DNA from: a bacterium
GTDB taxonomy: Bacteria; Sumerlaeota; Sumerlaeia; SLMS01; JAHLLQ01
Assembly: GCA_020444065.1 (NCBI GenBank)
Contig: JAHLLQ010000002.1
Span: 124,001 to 188,000 of the forward strand
DNA length: 64,000 nucleotides
Reading direction: 5' to 3'
Shown here: one piece after another, positions 1 to 7,662 of the stretch
Position numbering within the stretch: position 1 is the stretch's first letter
Layout: every line of letters begins with the position of its first letter
Notes under the pieces: model-generated
Told to the model about the DNA's origin: nothing
Databases searched by the model: none
Seen by the model: the letters and a program-made list of their open reading frames with translations, nothing else
Program-made: the position numbers and the translations under genes

Positions 1-1353
1 CCAGCTTGGTCCGAAGATCATGTGAATCAGGATTGCATCGAACAGATCGAATTCGCTCTGCCATGGCAGCGCTTTTCCATCCGATTCATCGTGTCGCGTC
101 ACCTCCATGCCCGCTTCTCGCAGCATGTCATCAATTGCATCCACCTGGTAGAGCGCATCGCCGCGCACGTGCACAGACAGTACCTTGCTGCCAGGCTTCA
201 GGTTCATCGGCAGCGCATCGTGTCGATCCACCGCCACCGTCAGGGCATTGTGAGCAATCTCGATGCTTGCCGACCGGTGCCGCTCGATGTCGGCGGGGGA
301 GACCTGATCGCCGTGCGTGCGCTCGAACAGGCCGAGCTTCTGCTTGAACGCCAGGACTCTTCGCACTGCATCGTCGAGCCGGTCCATCGAGAGCCGCCCA
401 TCTTCCACGGCACGCATCAGGATCGGGAAATCGATATCGAGTTCGCAGAACAGCACCTGGTCGCAGCCGGCTTCCAGTAGCGCCGGCACGATGTGCTCGC
501 GTGGGCCCCAACTGCTGATTCCGCCCATCGCGGATGCGTCGCTGACGATCATCCCATCGAATCCCAATTCCCCCCGCAGGAGATCCGTCGTCAGTCGCTT
601 GCTGAGCGTTGCTGGGGGAGCGGCGGAAAGCGAAGTCCCATCGCCCGGATCGATGCAAGGCAGCGCGATATGCCCAATCATCAGGCTCCACACGCCGTCT
701 GCGATCACACGCCGATACAGGCCGCCACTCAAGCGCTCCCAGTCCTCTCGCGACAACGGATTGATTGTCGTGCAGATGTGCTGGTCCCGCGCATCATAGC
801 CATCGCCGGGGAAATGCTTCGCGCATCCCGCCATCCCATGTTCCTGCATGCCGCGAATGAACGCTGTCGCCAGGCGGCCGATCAACTCCGGTTCGTCGCC
901 CAGGCTGCGCGTATTGGTGATCGGGTTCTGCGGGTTTTTGTTGATGTCGATGACCGGCGCGAAATTCCAGTGCACGCCCGCTTCCAGGCCTTCGAGAGCT
1001 GCCGCGCGTCCCATCGTCCAGGCCAGCTCCTCGTTTCCTGTCGCCGCCACGGCCATCATGTCCGGAAAGACCGTCGCGTCCTGGATCATGCGTCCGGGAC
1101 CGCACTCCAGATCCGACGACACAACGATCGGCACCTTTGCGTTCGACTGGAAGTGCTCCGAGTGCGTGCGGAACGACTCCTTTGTTCCAGGCATGATAAA
1201 GATCCCGCCCGGTTCTATATCGCCGAGGTAATCGTCCACTTCGTCCAGCGTTTGTCCCGGGCGAATAAACGGGTGCAGTATCTGGCCGACCTTTTGCGCG
1301 ATTGTCATCGTGGCCAGAAGTGTCTCGATATCGGCGGTCACAAAAGTCGTCAT
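1..1353 (-). CDS. Glycoside hydrolase family 3 enzyme (3' end outside window)
   Basis: This gene runs off the left edge, so only the first 451 residues are present. The ATG at 1353 follows a GGGAGG ribosome site. GH3 hallmarks are visible: KHFPGDG at residues 179-185, followed by RDQH, which matches the Asp-His acid/base dyad loop of NagZ-type enzymes, and GMIVSDASAMGG with the predicted nucleophile Asp272. A second, C-terminal GH3-like domain begins near residue 370, and there is no signal peptide. GH3 enzymes remove terminal beta-glucose or beta-N-acetylglucosamine residues. The dyad favours a NagZ-like mechanism, whereas the neighbouring laminarinases and sugar importer favour a cytoplasmic beta-glucosidase role. 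Substrate is therefore open; family assignment is firm. Confidence 0.85.
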   Translation of the reverse strand, partial: MTTFVTADIETLLATMTIAQKVGQILHPFIRPGQTLDEVDDYLGDIEPGGIFIMPGTKESFRTHSEHFQSNAKVPIVVSSDLECGPGRMIQDATVFPDMMAVAATGNEELAWTMGRAAALEGLEAGVHWNFAPVIDINKNPQNPITNTRSLGDEPELIGRLATAFIRGMQEHGMAGCAKHFPGDGYDARDQHICTTINPLSREDWERLSGGLYRRVIADGVWSLMIGHIALPCIDPGDGTSLSAAPPATLSKRLTTDLLRGELGFDGMIVSDASAMGGISSWGPREHIVPALLEAGCDQVLFCELDIDFPILMRAVEDGRLSMDRLDDAVRRVLAFKQKLGLFERTHGDQVSPADIERHRSASIEIAHNALTVAVDRHDALPMNLKPGSKVLSVHVRGDALYQVDAIDDMLREAGMEVTRHDESDGKALPWQSEFDLFDAILIHMIFGPSW

Positions 1354-1382
1354 GAATCCCTCCCAGAAATTCAGTGCCTGTG

Positions 1383-1396
1383 TAGTTATCGATACC
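1383..1396 (+). promoter_or_regulatory. Predicted repressor operator, site 1 (GH3 gene)
   Basis: TAGTTATCGATACC lies 30 bp upstream of the GH3 start. It shares 13 identical bases with the site before the second GH16 gene (7617-7630). The core GTTATCGATA is nearly palindromic and CG-centred, as in LacI-family operators. A TTGACG hexamer on the minus strand (1419-1414) lies 17 bp upstream of the box, which would place the box over the -10 region. Confidence 0.55.
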
Positions 1397-1498
1397 TTTT
1401 TGCCCCACGCGAGCGTCAACGCGAAACTCCTCCCTAACCGATTTTCACCGCACTTGCAGTACATCTCATTCATGCCAAATCGGACATGGTTTGGCGGG

Positions 1499-1527
1499 AA
1501 TGTCGGATCAGATAACGATAACTGCAA
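1499..1527 (-). promoter_or_regulatory. Candidate promoter with operator site 2 in the spacer
   Basis: On the minus strand, TTGCAG (1527-1522) and GACATT (1504-1499) are separated by 17 bp. The box CAGTTATCGTTATC (1511-1524) fills this interval. It would drive the GH3 gene, with operator site 1 about 125 bp downstream, a spacing that could allow looping. The -10 match is weak; the operator match is good. The remainder of the 545-bp gap 1354-1898 shows no gene. Confidence 0.4.
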
Positions 1528-1734
1528 AGGGGCGTTGGTCTCATTTTGCCCCCTTTGGAAGACGCGGAACAGACTTGGGCCAAATGCCAAGCAGGCGCCC
1601 TTCAGCCCCTTGGAGTCCAACGCCCTCCGTTCCTATAAGTCTTGAAAATACAATGGAAAACCAAGCGAATTCAGCACTTGGACGCGTCGGCACATCGGTG
1701 CTTGCTTCATGGATTACGAGTCCACGGATGGGCC

Positions 1735-1756
1735 GTGGAGAAAAAAACTTCCTTGG
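1735..1756 (+). promoter_or_regulatory. Upstream box shared with the second pseudopilin gene
   Basis: GTGGAGAAAAAAACTTCCTTGG is almost repeated at 53178-53201 before the other pseudopilin gene, as GTGG(G)AGAAAAAA..CT.CCTTGG. Both copies end in TTGG, which could be part of a -35 element. A good -10 follows only in the second copy. A 7-bp inverted repeat (TCCACGG/CCGTGGA, 1721-1739) overlaps this copy. Confidence 0.35.
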
Positions 1757-1797
1757 ACCGGTCCTTTTTCTCTTGCGCGAGGCGGGGCTGCTGAGGA

Positions 1798-1811
1798 GAG
1801 TTATCGATAGC
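1798..1811 (+). promoter_or_regulatory. Predicted repressor operator, site 3 (pseudopilin/GH16)
   Basis: GAGTTATCGATAGC matches the boxes before the GH3, transporter and second GH16 genes in 11 core positions. It sits 88 bp upstream of the pseudopilin start, so the pseudopilin and the GH16 gene behind it would join the same regulon. Confidence 0.5.
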
Positions 1812-1898
1812 AACGGCACGGCGGGAACACAGCCCCCTTACCCGCCTGGCACCACCAAAAGGCGAAGCCCGCCGCAAAATCTCAGGAGGTTCCCCACC

Positions 1899-2549
1899 AT
1901 GCAGCACACAACCGCCCCGACACGCCGCCGGGGGTTCACCCTCATCGAACTCCTCATCGTTGTGGCCATCATTGCCATTCTGGCCGCGATCGCAGTCCCC
2001 AACTTCCTCGAAGCACAGACCCGCTCGAAAGTCAGCCGCGCCCACGCCGACATGCGGACCTTGGCCACAGCTCTCGAGTCCTACCGCGTCGACAATAACC
2101 AGTACGTTCCGACGCCGAACTACGATCGCGTCACCGGCGCACAGACGTTCGAGTTGGAAGCCCGCTGGGCCTACCTGACCACACCGATTTCCTACATCAC
2201 CTCGATTCTCGACGATCCGTTTGGCGATACGGATGTTACCGTCAGTAACTGGAACACGAGCTCGAAGTACCGCACCTTCGATTATAGCGCCTTTGACAAG
2301 GAAGGCACCTACGAGACGATGAATTTCAAGCAGGACCTCGTTCTTGTCTTCGGATATCCCACGTCGATCCTGTGGATCATGGCTTCTCAGGGCCCGGACC
2401 TCGAACCCGGCCTGACCGTCAGCGATTCTTCCCTCGGAACAACCAGTGGCATGGCGACTGGACTTCCTTACGATCCGACCAATGGCACCATCAGCGCAGG
2501 CGACATCACTCGCGTCGGCCCTGGTGGTGGAATCTCCGGCGGAGCGTAA
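1899..2549 (+). CDS. Prepilin-like protein (type II secretion/type IV pilus pseudopilin family)
   Basis: The protein has 216 residues. The ATG at 1899 follows AGGAGGT (1884-1890); an in-frame extension upstream to 1491 has no such site and no pilin character. Residues 9-30 form the prepilin peptidase motif: RRRG, then FTLIELLIVVAIIAILAAIA, with Glu at +5 for N-methylation after cleavage at the Gly-Phe bond. The helix is followed by PNFLEAQTRSK. The C-terminal body is soluble, with ITR near the end, and has no recognised adhesin fold. The gene sits inside the glucan locus, 147 bp before a laminarinase gene, separated from it by a hairpin. It could be a surface pseudopilin serving substrate contact or secretion; this role is inference. 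Confidence 0.85.
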   Translation: MQHTTAPTRRRGFTLIELLIVVAIIAILAAIAVPNFLEAQTRSKVSRAHADMRTLATALESYRVDNNQYVPTPNYDRVTGAQTFELEARWAYLTTPISYITSILDDPFGDTDVTVSNWNTSSKYRTFDYSAFDKEGTYETMNFKQDLVLVFGYPTSILWIMASQGPDLEPGLTVSDSSLGTTSGMATGLPYDPTNGTISAGDITRVGPGGGISGGA

Positions 2550-2605
2550 GTGCCGCCCTCAGTAGTGCGTGCCGCGCCCCCCTCGCTGGCACGTTGGGCT
2601 TGACC

Positions 2606-2671
2606 GAAAGGGTGCGACGACTGAATGGCGATCGAGTCCGCCGATTCAGCGCCGCACCCTTTCTGCATTTT
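2606..2671 (+). terminator. Long hairpin between pseudopilin and GH16 genes
   Basis: An 11-bp outer stem (GAAAGGGTGCG 2606-2616 with CGCACCCTTTC 2653-2663) encloses a second stem (CTGAAT/ATTCAG). It is followed by TGCATTTT. It looks like a partial terminator or mRNA-processing hairpin that could set the pseudopilin to laminarinase ratio. Confidence 0.55.
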
Positions 2672-2696
2672 AGATTACTCTTCAAAGGACAGCAAA

Positions 2697-4304
2697 ATGA
2701 GACGAAGTTTTCGACTCATATCGCAGATGGCCGTCTCGATCACAGCGCTCGGGATCGCGGCCGGCTGTGCGACTCAGAACTCAACGACAATCAAGGCCGA
2801 CGCGGACTCGCCGCGAGATTCTCTCTGGAAGCTCATCTGGTCGGACGAATTCGACGGCCCGGAAATCGATAAGACTGTCTGGACGCACGAGACGTTTCCC
2901 GGCGAGGCCAGCGGAAACCGCGAGCTCCAGCACTACACGGATCGCCCCGCCAATTCCTACATCGAGAATGGAATGCTCGTAATCAAAGCGAAGCGCGAGG
3001 ACTACAAAGGTCACGACTACACCTCGGCCCGCATGACGACCCGAAACGGCTTCGCTTTCCGATACGGACGCGCCGAGGCTCGCATCAAGATTCCATCCAC
3101 GCAGGGCATCTGGCCGGCATTCTGGATGATGCCCCGCGATTCCGTCTATGGCGGCTGGCCGCACAGTGGCGAGATCGATATTCTTGAGTCCGTCAATATC
3201 GCCGACGAGACGTACGGGACGATCCACTTCGGCAATCCCCAACACGTGCACTCCGGCGGCGCGCATACGTTGTCCGACGGAGCGCTGCATTCCGATGACT
3301 TCCACGTCTACTCCGTCGAATGGGAGCCTCAGGAGATCCGGTGGTACGTGGACGGCGAGCTCTTCTCCACAAAGAACAAGTGGATGACCCAGGCAGCGGC
3401 CTATCCGGCGCCCTTCGACCAGGACTTCTACCTGATCCTGAATGTCGCCGTCGGCGGCTACTGGCCCGGACCGCCGGATGAAACGAGCGTCTTCCCACAA
3501 ACCATGGAAGTCGACTGGGTTCGCGTCTACCAGATGGACAACGAGTTCCCGAAGGTGGAAATCGTCTCACCCGGGGACCGCGAGAACGTTTCCGCGAACA
3601 CGCCAATTACATTCAAGGTCAACGCATCCGACCCGGATGGAACCATTACGCGGGTGGAACTCGTGCAAGGGCGTAACGTCCTTGCCACCGACAGCGAACC
3701 GCCATTCGAACTCACCATGGCGGGACTGGCCGACGGCTGCTACGACGACCTGACAGTGCTCGCCTTCGACGATGCCGGCGTGCCTGCCCGCGCCAACCGA
3801 GTGCTGTTTGTCGGCGAGGGCTGCCCCCAGGGCCCTTACGGTGGCACGCCAATCGCCATCCCAGGTGAATTCGAAGCCGAAGACTTCGACGAAGGATGGA
3901 GCGGCGAGGCCTGGCACGACACCGATTGGACGAACAACGGCGGTCAGGCGCGTCACGAAACCGGAGTCGACATTGGCCGGTCGGGCGATGCGCTCTACAT
4001 TGGCTGGACGGAGCCAGACGAGTGGATCGAGTATCACGTCGACGTTGCTGAATCCGGTGCCTACACGCTGAACGCTCGCGTTGCCTCAGGGGCAGACGGC
4101 GGACCGATCGTTCTCTCCGATACGCTTCATCCAGAAAACGAAGCCACGATCACCGTCCTCTCCACGGGCGACTGGGATACGTTCGTTCCCGTGACGAGCG
4201 AAGGAACGCTCAAACTCTCTGCCGGGCCGACAGTGCTTCGTCTCTTCTTCCCCGAAGGTGGAGTGAACGTCGACAAGATATCTCTTACCAAAGCAACCGA
4301 GTAA
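2697..4304 (+). CDS. Lipoprotein GH16 beta-glucanase (laminarinase-like) with Ig-like and CBM6 domains
   Basis: The protein has 535 residues, starting at ATG 2697 after AAAGGA. The N-terminus is a lipoprotein signal ending AAGC, so the enzyme is probably tethered to the envelope. The GH16 domain (about 45-280) contains the catalytic EIDILE signature: Glu159 is the nucleophile, Asp161 assists and Glu164 is the acid/base. A bacterial Ig-like domain (about 283-383, with ASDPDGTITRVE) follows. A CBM6-type module (about 388-535, with EFEAEDF and EWIEYHVDV) ends the protein. GH16 enzymes of this type cut beta-1,3 or mixed-linkage glucans. The secreted paralogue at 7663 lacks the Ig-like domain. Exact specificity cannot be read from sequence. 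Confidence 0.9.
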   Translation: MRRSFRLISQMAVSITALGIAAGCATQNSTTIKADADSPRDSLWKLIWSDEFDGPEIDKTVWTHETFPGEASGNRELQHYTDRPANSYIENGMLVIKAKREDYKGHDYTSARMTTRNGFAFRYGRAEARIKIPSTQGIWPAFWMMPRDSVYGGWPHSGEIDILESVNIADETYGTIHFGNPQHVHSGGAHTLSDGALHSDDFHVYSVEWEPQEIRWYVDGELFSTKNKWMTQAAAYPAPFDQDFYLILNVAVGGYWPGPPDETSVFPQTMEVDWVRVYQMDNEFPKVEIVSPGDRENVSANTPITFKVNASDPDGTITRVELVQGRNVLATDSEPPFELTMAGLADGCYDDLTVLAFDDAGVPARANRVLFVGEGCPQGPYGGTPIAIPGEFEAEDFDEGWSGEAWHDTDWTNNGGQARHETGVDIGRSGDALYIGWTEPDEWIEYHVDVAESGAYTLNARVASGADGGPIVLSDTLHPENEATITVLSTGDWDTFVPVTSEGTLKLSAGPTVLRLFFPEGGVNVDKISLTKATE

Positions 4305-4322
4305 GTAAACTCACAACCAAAT

Positions 4323-4362
4323 AAAGAACGGGCGCCTTCGCGATGGAAGGCGCCCGTTCTTT
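4323..4362. terminator. Bidirectional terminator between convergent genes
   Basis: A perfect 17-bp stem (4323-4339 with 4346-4362) has a 6-nt loop and ends in A and T runs on either side. It would end both the GH16 transcript and the convergent transporter operon. Confidence 0.9.
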
Positions 4363-4386
4363 GTCTGCCATCTTCTCTCGCTTGAA

Positions 4387-5241
4387 TCAGCCCTTCAGAC
4401 CCGTGAGCGAAATGCCCTCGATGAACGTCTTCTGCGTCAGGAAGAAGAGCGCGATCACCGGCGCGACCATCAGCGTTGTCGCTGCCATCAAGTGCGTGAT
4501 CGCCGTCTCGCCCAGGCGGCTCTGGAAGGACTGCAGCCCAAGCGCCAGCGTGAACTGCTTCTCGTCCGTCAGGTAGATCAACGGCGCCATAAAGTCGTTC
4601 CAGTGATACATGAAGCTGAACAGTGCCACGACAAGCAGCGCCGGCCGGATCAGCGGAATGATGATCTGCAGGAAGATGCGCAGCTCTCCGCACCCATCGA
4701 TGCGAGCCACATCCGTTAGATCCCGCGGAACGCCAAGAAGGAACTGGCGCAGAAGGAAAATGTTATAGGCATGTCCGAAGAACGCGGGAACCCAGAGAGG
4801 CTTGTACGTTCCAATCCACCCGAGATCGCGGAAGATTGCGTACTGCGACACCATCAGCACCGGAAACGGAACCATCATCGTCGCCAGCGTGATCGCAAAG
4901 AACTTGTCGCGTCCGGGAAAGCGGTAGTGCGCGAAGCCCCACGCAATGAATGCGCTGGCCAGTGTCATCCCGATCACGTTCATGATCGCCACGTAGAGCG
5001 TGTTGCGCGTGTACAGCCAGAACGGAATCGCCTTCGTCGCAACGACATAATTATCGAATCGGAAGGGGTGCGGGATCCACTCCGGGGGAGCAGTCGTGGC
5101 CTGCTGCGCCGTCATCAGCGACGTCTTGATCATCCAAACAAACGGCAGCATGAACAGAATAGAGAGCAGGCCCAGCGTCAGATACAGAAGGAAACGCTTC
5201 GACAACGTAACGGCTGGGCTTTCACCAAGAGGCGGAATCAT
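4387..5241 (-). CDS. ABC sugar transporter permease, MalG type
   Basis: The protein has 284 residues. Its ATG shares one base with the stop of the upstream permease (TGATG), and GGAGGAAG precedes it. Six membrane segments are apparent. The cytoplasmic EAA loop reads DVARIDGCGELRIFLQIIIP, which docks the ATPase in carbohydrate importers of the CUT1 type. It is the last gene of a three-gene operon (solute-binding protein, MalF-type, MalG-type) transcribed away from the second GH16 gene. No ATPase gene accompanies it, so a shared MsmK/UgpC-type ATPase encoded elsewhere is expected. Predicted cargo is glucan oligosaccharides released by the flanking GH16 enzymes. Confidence 0.9.
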   Translation of the reverse strand: MIPPLGESPAVTLSKRFLLYLTLGLLSILFMLPFVWMIKTSLMTAQQATTAPPEWIPHPFRFDNYVVATKAIPFWLYTRNTLYVAIMNVIGMTLASAFIAWGFAHYRFPGRDKFFAITLATMMVPFPVLMVSQYAIFRDLGWIGTYKPLWVPAFFGHAYNIFLLRQFLLGVPRDLTDVARIDGCGELRIFLQIIIPLIRPALLVVALFSFMYHWNDFMAPLIYLTDEKQFTLALGLQSFQSRLGETAITHLMAATTLMVAPVIALFFLTQKTFIEGISLTGLKG

Positions 5242-6122
5242 CAACTTCCTCCGTAAACGACGAAGCGATTTGTGAGCAGGTGCGCCGAGTACGTTAGCAC
5301 CGCGATCATACCGAACAGAATCCAAGCCATCGCACACGCATACCCCATGTTCAGGTATGCGAACGCCTGGTCGAATAAGTACATTGAATAGAAGAGCGTC
5401 GAGCGCGCCGGCCCGCCGCCCGTCATGACGTACGGCAGGGCGAAAATCTGCAGCACACCGATGCAGCCCATGATCAGGTTGAAGTAGATCACCGGAGAGA
5501 TCATGGGGAGCGTGATATAAGCTGTTTCCTGCATCTTCGTGGCGCCGTCGATGCGTGCCGCTTCGTATAGCGCGCGCGGCACATCCTGCAGGCCGGCCAG
5601 GTAAATGACAACCGGGTTGCCGACAATCCACATCGTCGTCAGCACCAGGCCGGGTTTGGCCAACGCCGGATCCCCCAACCAATCGAACGGCCCGAGCCCG
5701 ATGACGCCGAGCAACTCATTCACAATGCCGTACTCGGTGTGCAGAATATCCTGCCACAGAATGGCCAGCGCCACCAACGGCACCAGCGACGGCAGGAAGA
5801 AGACCGTGCGGAAGAAGCCGAGGAACCTGATGTTTGAATTCAGGAGCAGCGCCAGGAAGAGAGCCGTCAGCGTTCCCAACGGCAATGCAAATAGCGCAAA
5901 GTAGAACGTGTTGTACAGCGAGACCCAGAAGACCTCGTCATGCACCAACTCCTGGTAATTCTGTCCCCCCAGGAAAGCCGGTGGGTTCAATACTGAGTAG
6001 TCGCAGAAGCTGTAGTACAGCGACAGGACCATCGGCAGCAGGAGGAACGATGCGAACCCGACAATCCATGGCGAAATGAACGCCATGCCGTACTTCAGTG
6101 CCCGTTTCTCTTCGCCGGTCAT
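5241..6122 (-). CDS. ABC sugar transporter permease, MalF type
   Basis: The protein has 293 residues. The preferred ATG at 6122 overlaps the stop of the solute-binding protein gene by four bases (ATGA) and has GGAG seven bases upstream. A GTG at 6134 is less likely. Six membrane segments are visible. The EAA loop is canonical: EAARIDGATKMQETAYITLP. It pairs with the MalG-type permease to form the membrane channel of a CUT1 carbohydrate importer. Co-translation from overlapping frames suggests fixed stoichiometry. Confidence 0.92.
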   Translation of the reverse strand: MTGEEKRALKYGMAFISPWIVGFASFLLLPMVLSLYYSFCDYSVLNPPAFLGGQNYQELVHDEVFWVSLYNTFYFALFALPLGTLTALFLALLLNSNIRFLGFFRTVFFLPSLVPLVALAILWQDILHTEYGIVNELLGVIGLGPFDWLGDPALAKPGLVLTTMWIVGNPVVIYLAGLQDVPRALYEAARIDGATKMQETAYITLPMISPVIYFNLIMGCIGVLQIFALPYVMTGGGPARSTLFYSMYLFDQAFAYLNMGYACAMAWILFGMIAVLTYSAHLLTNRFVVYGGS

Positions 6123-7483
6123 AGGTTGCTCCACTCTTCGAGTCGCTGCTGGCCAATGGCCTCCCAGCGCTCGTTCATCAGATCCAACTTGGGCTGCATG
6201 CGTTCCTTCACGCGATCCAGGGCGTCCTTGACACTCAGCTTATCCGGAGGTGTCACCCAGAGACGTTCCTGCGCCACTCCCAACTCGTCGCGGTACTCGA
6301 TCCAGACCGGAGTCTTCGGGACCGCCTGCGCATTCGGCGATTCGGCCAGCGCGCGGAACATGCGGATGTAGGGATTCGGGTGCTTCTCGTAGAACCCCTC
6401 GGACACCTCCTTGCGCGGCGAGAACTTCTTCTGGAGCAGGCAGAGCTCCTCGATGTTCTCCTGCTTCTGGACGAACTTGATAAAATCCCAGGCTTCTTCG
6501 ACATGTCGCGAGCCGCGCGGAATCACCAGCATGTCCGTCTCCACAATCGTCGCCGGTCCGCCCGTGACGTACGATGCTGAAGGGAATGGCGCCGCCGCCC
6601 AATCCATCCCGTCTCCGAACTTCTCGATGAAGTTCGCCATCCACACGCCCTGCTGCTTCATCGCGACGCGGCCAGACATGAAGGAGTTTGAAGAAGAGGC
6701 AAACTGCCCGCGATGGGCCGAACTGAAGAACCGAACCTTTTCGGAGTCGTAATTCGTCACATACGAGCGATACCACTCGAATGCCCGCACGTTCTCCGGA
6801 GAGTTGCAGAGCAGTTCCTTCCCATCATCGCTCAGGAGCTTTGCGCCGAACCATACTCCCCAGAACTGGTCCCACCACCCAGGATCGTTCGGCACGAAGC
6901 CCATATGTGTGTAATTGCCATCCTCGCCGACCTTCGTCATCAGGCGAGCATAGCGATCGAATTCCTCGATGGTTGTCGGCGGCTTCTCCGGATCGAGGCC
7001 CGCCTCGCGGAAGCTGTCCTTGTTGTAGTGCAGGGCAACCGTCGCCGGGGTCGCAGGCAATCCCCAGACGAAATCGCGATAGACACAGGTATTGATGATC
7101 GATGGAACGTAATCATCGCGCGACAGCCCATCGCGCTCCATCAGCGAATCCAGCGGGTAGAGGACGCCTTTCTCGGCATAGCTGACCATCGCGTGCGACC
7201 AGAAGCCGGCGATATCCGGCGGGTTGCCTCCGGCCGTCGCCAGCAGCAGCTTGCGATCGATCTGGCTGGTCGAAATGAACTCAACGTAGACCTTGTCCTG
7301 CGAGGCGTTGTACTTGTCGACAATCGCCTCCATCGCGTCTTTCTCAAACCCTGTCCATTTCTCCCAGTACCGGATTTTGACGCGCCCATCGTCGGTCATA
7401 TCGTCGAGGTCCCGCGGGATAAAGAGGGCCGAAATCCCCAGGATGAGGATCGCAACGATGATGTAGGGAGTGTAGTCTTTCAT
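6119..7483 (-). CDS. Extracellular sugar-binding protein of ABC importer, membrane-anchored
   Basis: The protein has 454 residues and is the first gene of the importer operon. The N-terminus (YTPYIIVAILILGISALF) is a hydrophobic anchor without a lipobox cysteine or clear cleavage site, so the protein is probably held at the membrane by an uncleaved helix. The rest fits the family 1 solute-binding proteins (VKIRYWEKWTG at the start of the first lobe, DMLVIPRGSRHVEEAWDFIK near the C-terminal third). Its promoter has a predicted operator in the spacer. Binding of beta-gluco-oligosaccharides is inferred from the adjacent GH16 genes. Confidence 0.88.
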   Translation of the reverse strand: MKDYTPYIIVAILILGISALFIPRDLDDMTDDGRVKIRYWEKWTGFEKDAMEAIVDKYNASQDKVYVEFISTSQIDRKLLLATAGGNPPDIAGFWSHAMVSYAEKGVLYPLDSLMERDGLSRDDYVPSIINTCVYRDFVWGLPATPATVALHYNKDSFREAGLDPEKPPTTIEEFDRYARLMTKVGEDGNYTHMGFVPNDPGWWDQFWGVWFGAKLLSDDGKELLCNSPENVRAFEWYRSYVTNYDSEKVRFFSSAHRGQFASSSNSFMSGRVAMKQQGVWMANFIEKFGDGMDWAAAPFPSASYVTGGPATIVETDMLVIPRGSRHVEEAWDFIKFVQKQENIEELCLLQKKFSPRKEVSEGFYEKHPNPYIRMFRALAESPNAQAVPKTPVWIEYRDELGVAQERLWVTPPDKLSVKDALDRVKERMQPKLDLMNERWEAIGQQRLEEWSNL

Positions 7484-7523
7484 GATTGGAACCGCCGGGG
7501 TGTCGACTCACGAATTTTCCGTG

Positions 7524-7552
7524 GTTATAGGTAACGATAACGTCGCAGTCAA
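7524..7552 (-). promoter_or_regulatory. Sigma-70 promoter with operator site 4 filling the spacer
   Basis: On the minus strand, TTGACT (7552-7547) and TATAAC (7529-7524) are exactly 17 bp apart. The box ACGTTATCGTTACC (7530-7543) lies wholly between them. A bound repressor would block polymerase directly. Transcription would start about 35 bp upstream of the solute-binding protein start. This is the best-formed promoter in the window. Confidence 0.75.
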
Positions 7553-7587
7553 GGCTTTTGGACCGAAAAGTTTCCCTGGGTTAACGC

Positions 7588-7630
7588 TTGACCTCGGAAG
7601 CCTTACCTTCAAGTGTGGTATCGATAACTT
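7588..7630 (+). promoter_or_regulatory. Candidate promoter and operator site 5 for the second GH16 gene
   Basis: TTGACC at 7588-7593 is a plausible -35; the hexamer 17 bp on (AAGTGT) is a poor -10. Immediately after it comes the box AAGTTATCGATACC on the minus strand (7617-7630), in a position typical of a +1 operator. It is 33 bp upstream of the GTG start. Confidence 0.5.
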
Positions 7631-7662
7631 GGGGTTGAATCGATTCATCGTCAGGATTGCCT

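Noticed and set aside
493-1437. Long open frames on the plus strand over the left-edge GH3 gene
   Set aside because: They have no family motifs or ribosome sites. The minus-strand frame carries the GH3 active-site motifs and GGGAGG before its start.
1491-1898. N-terminal extension of the first pseudopilin
   Set aside because: It would put about 136 residues before the prepilin motif, crosses an operator and an inverted repeat, and the ATG at 1899 has AGGAGGT.
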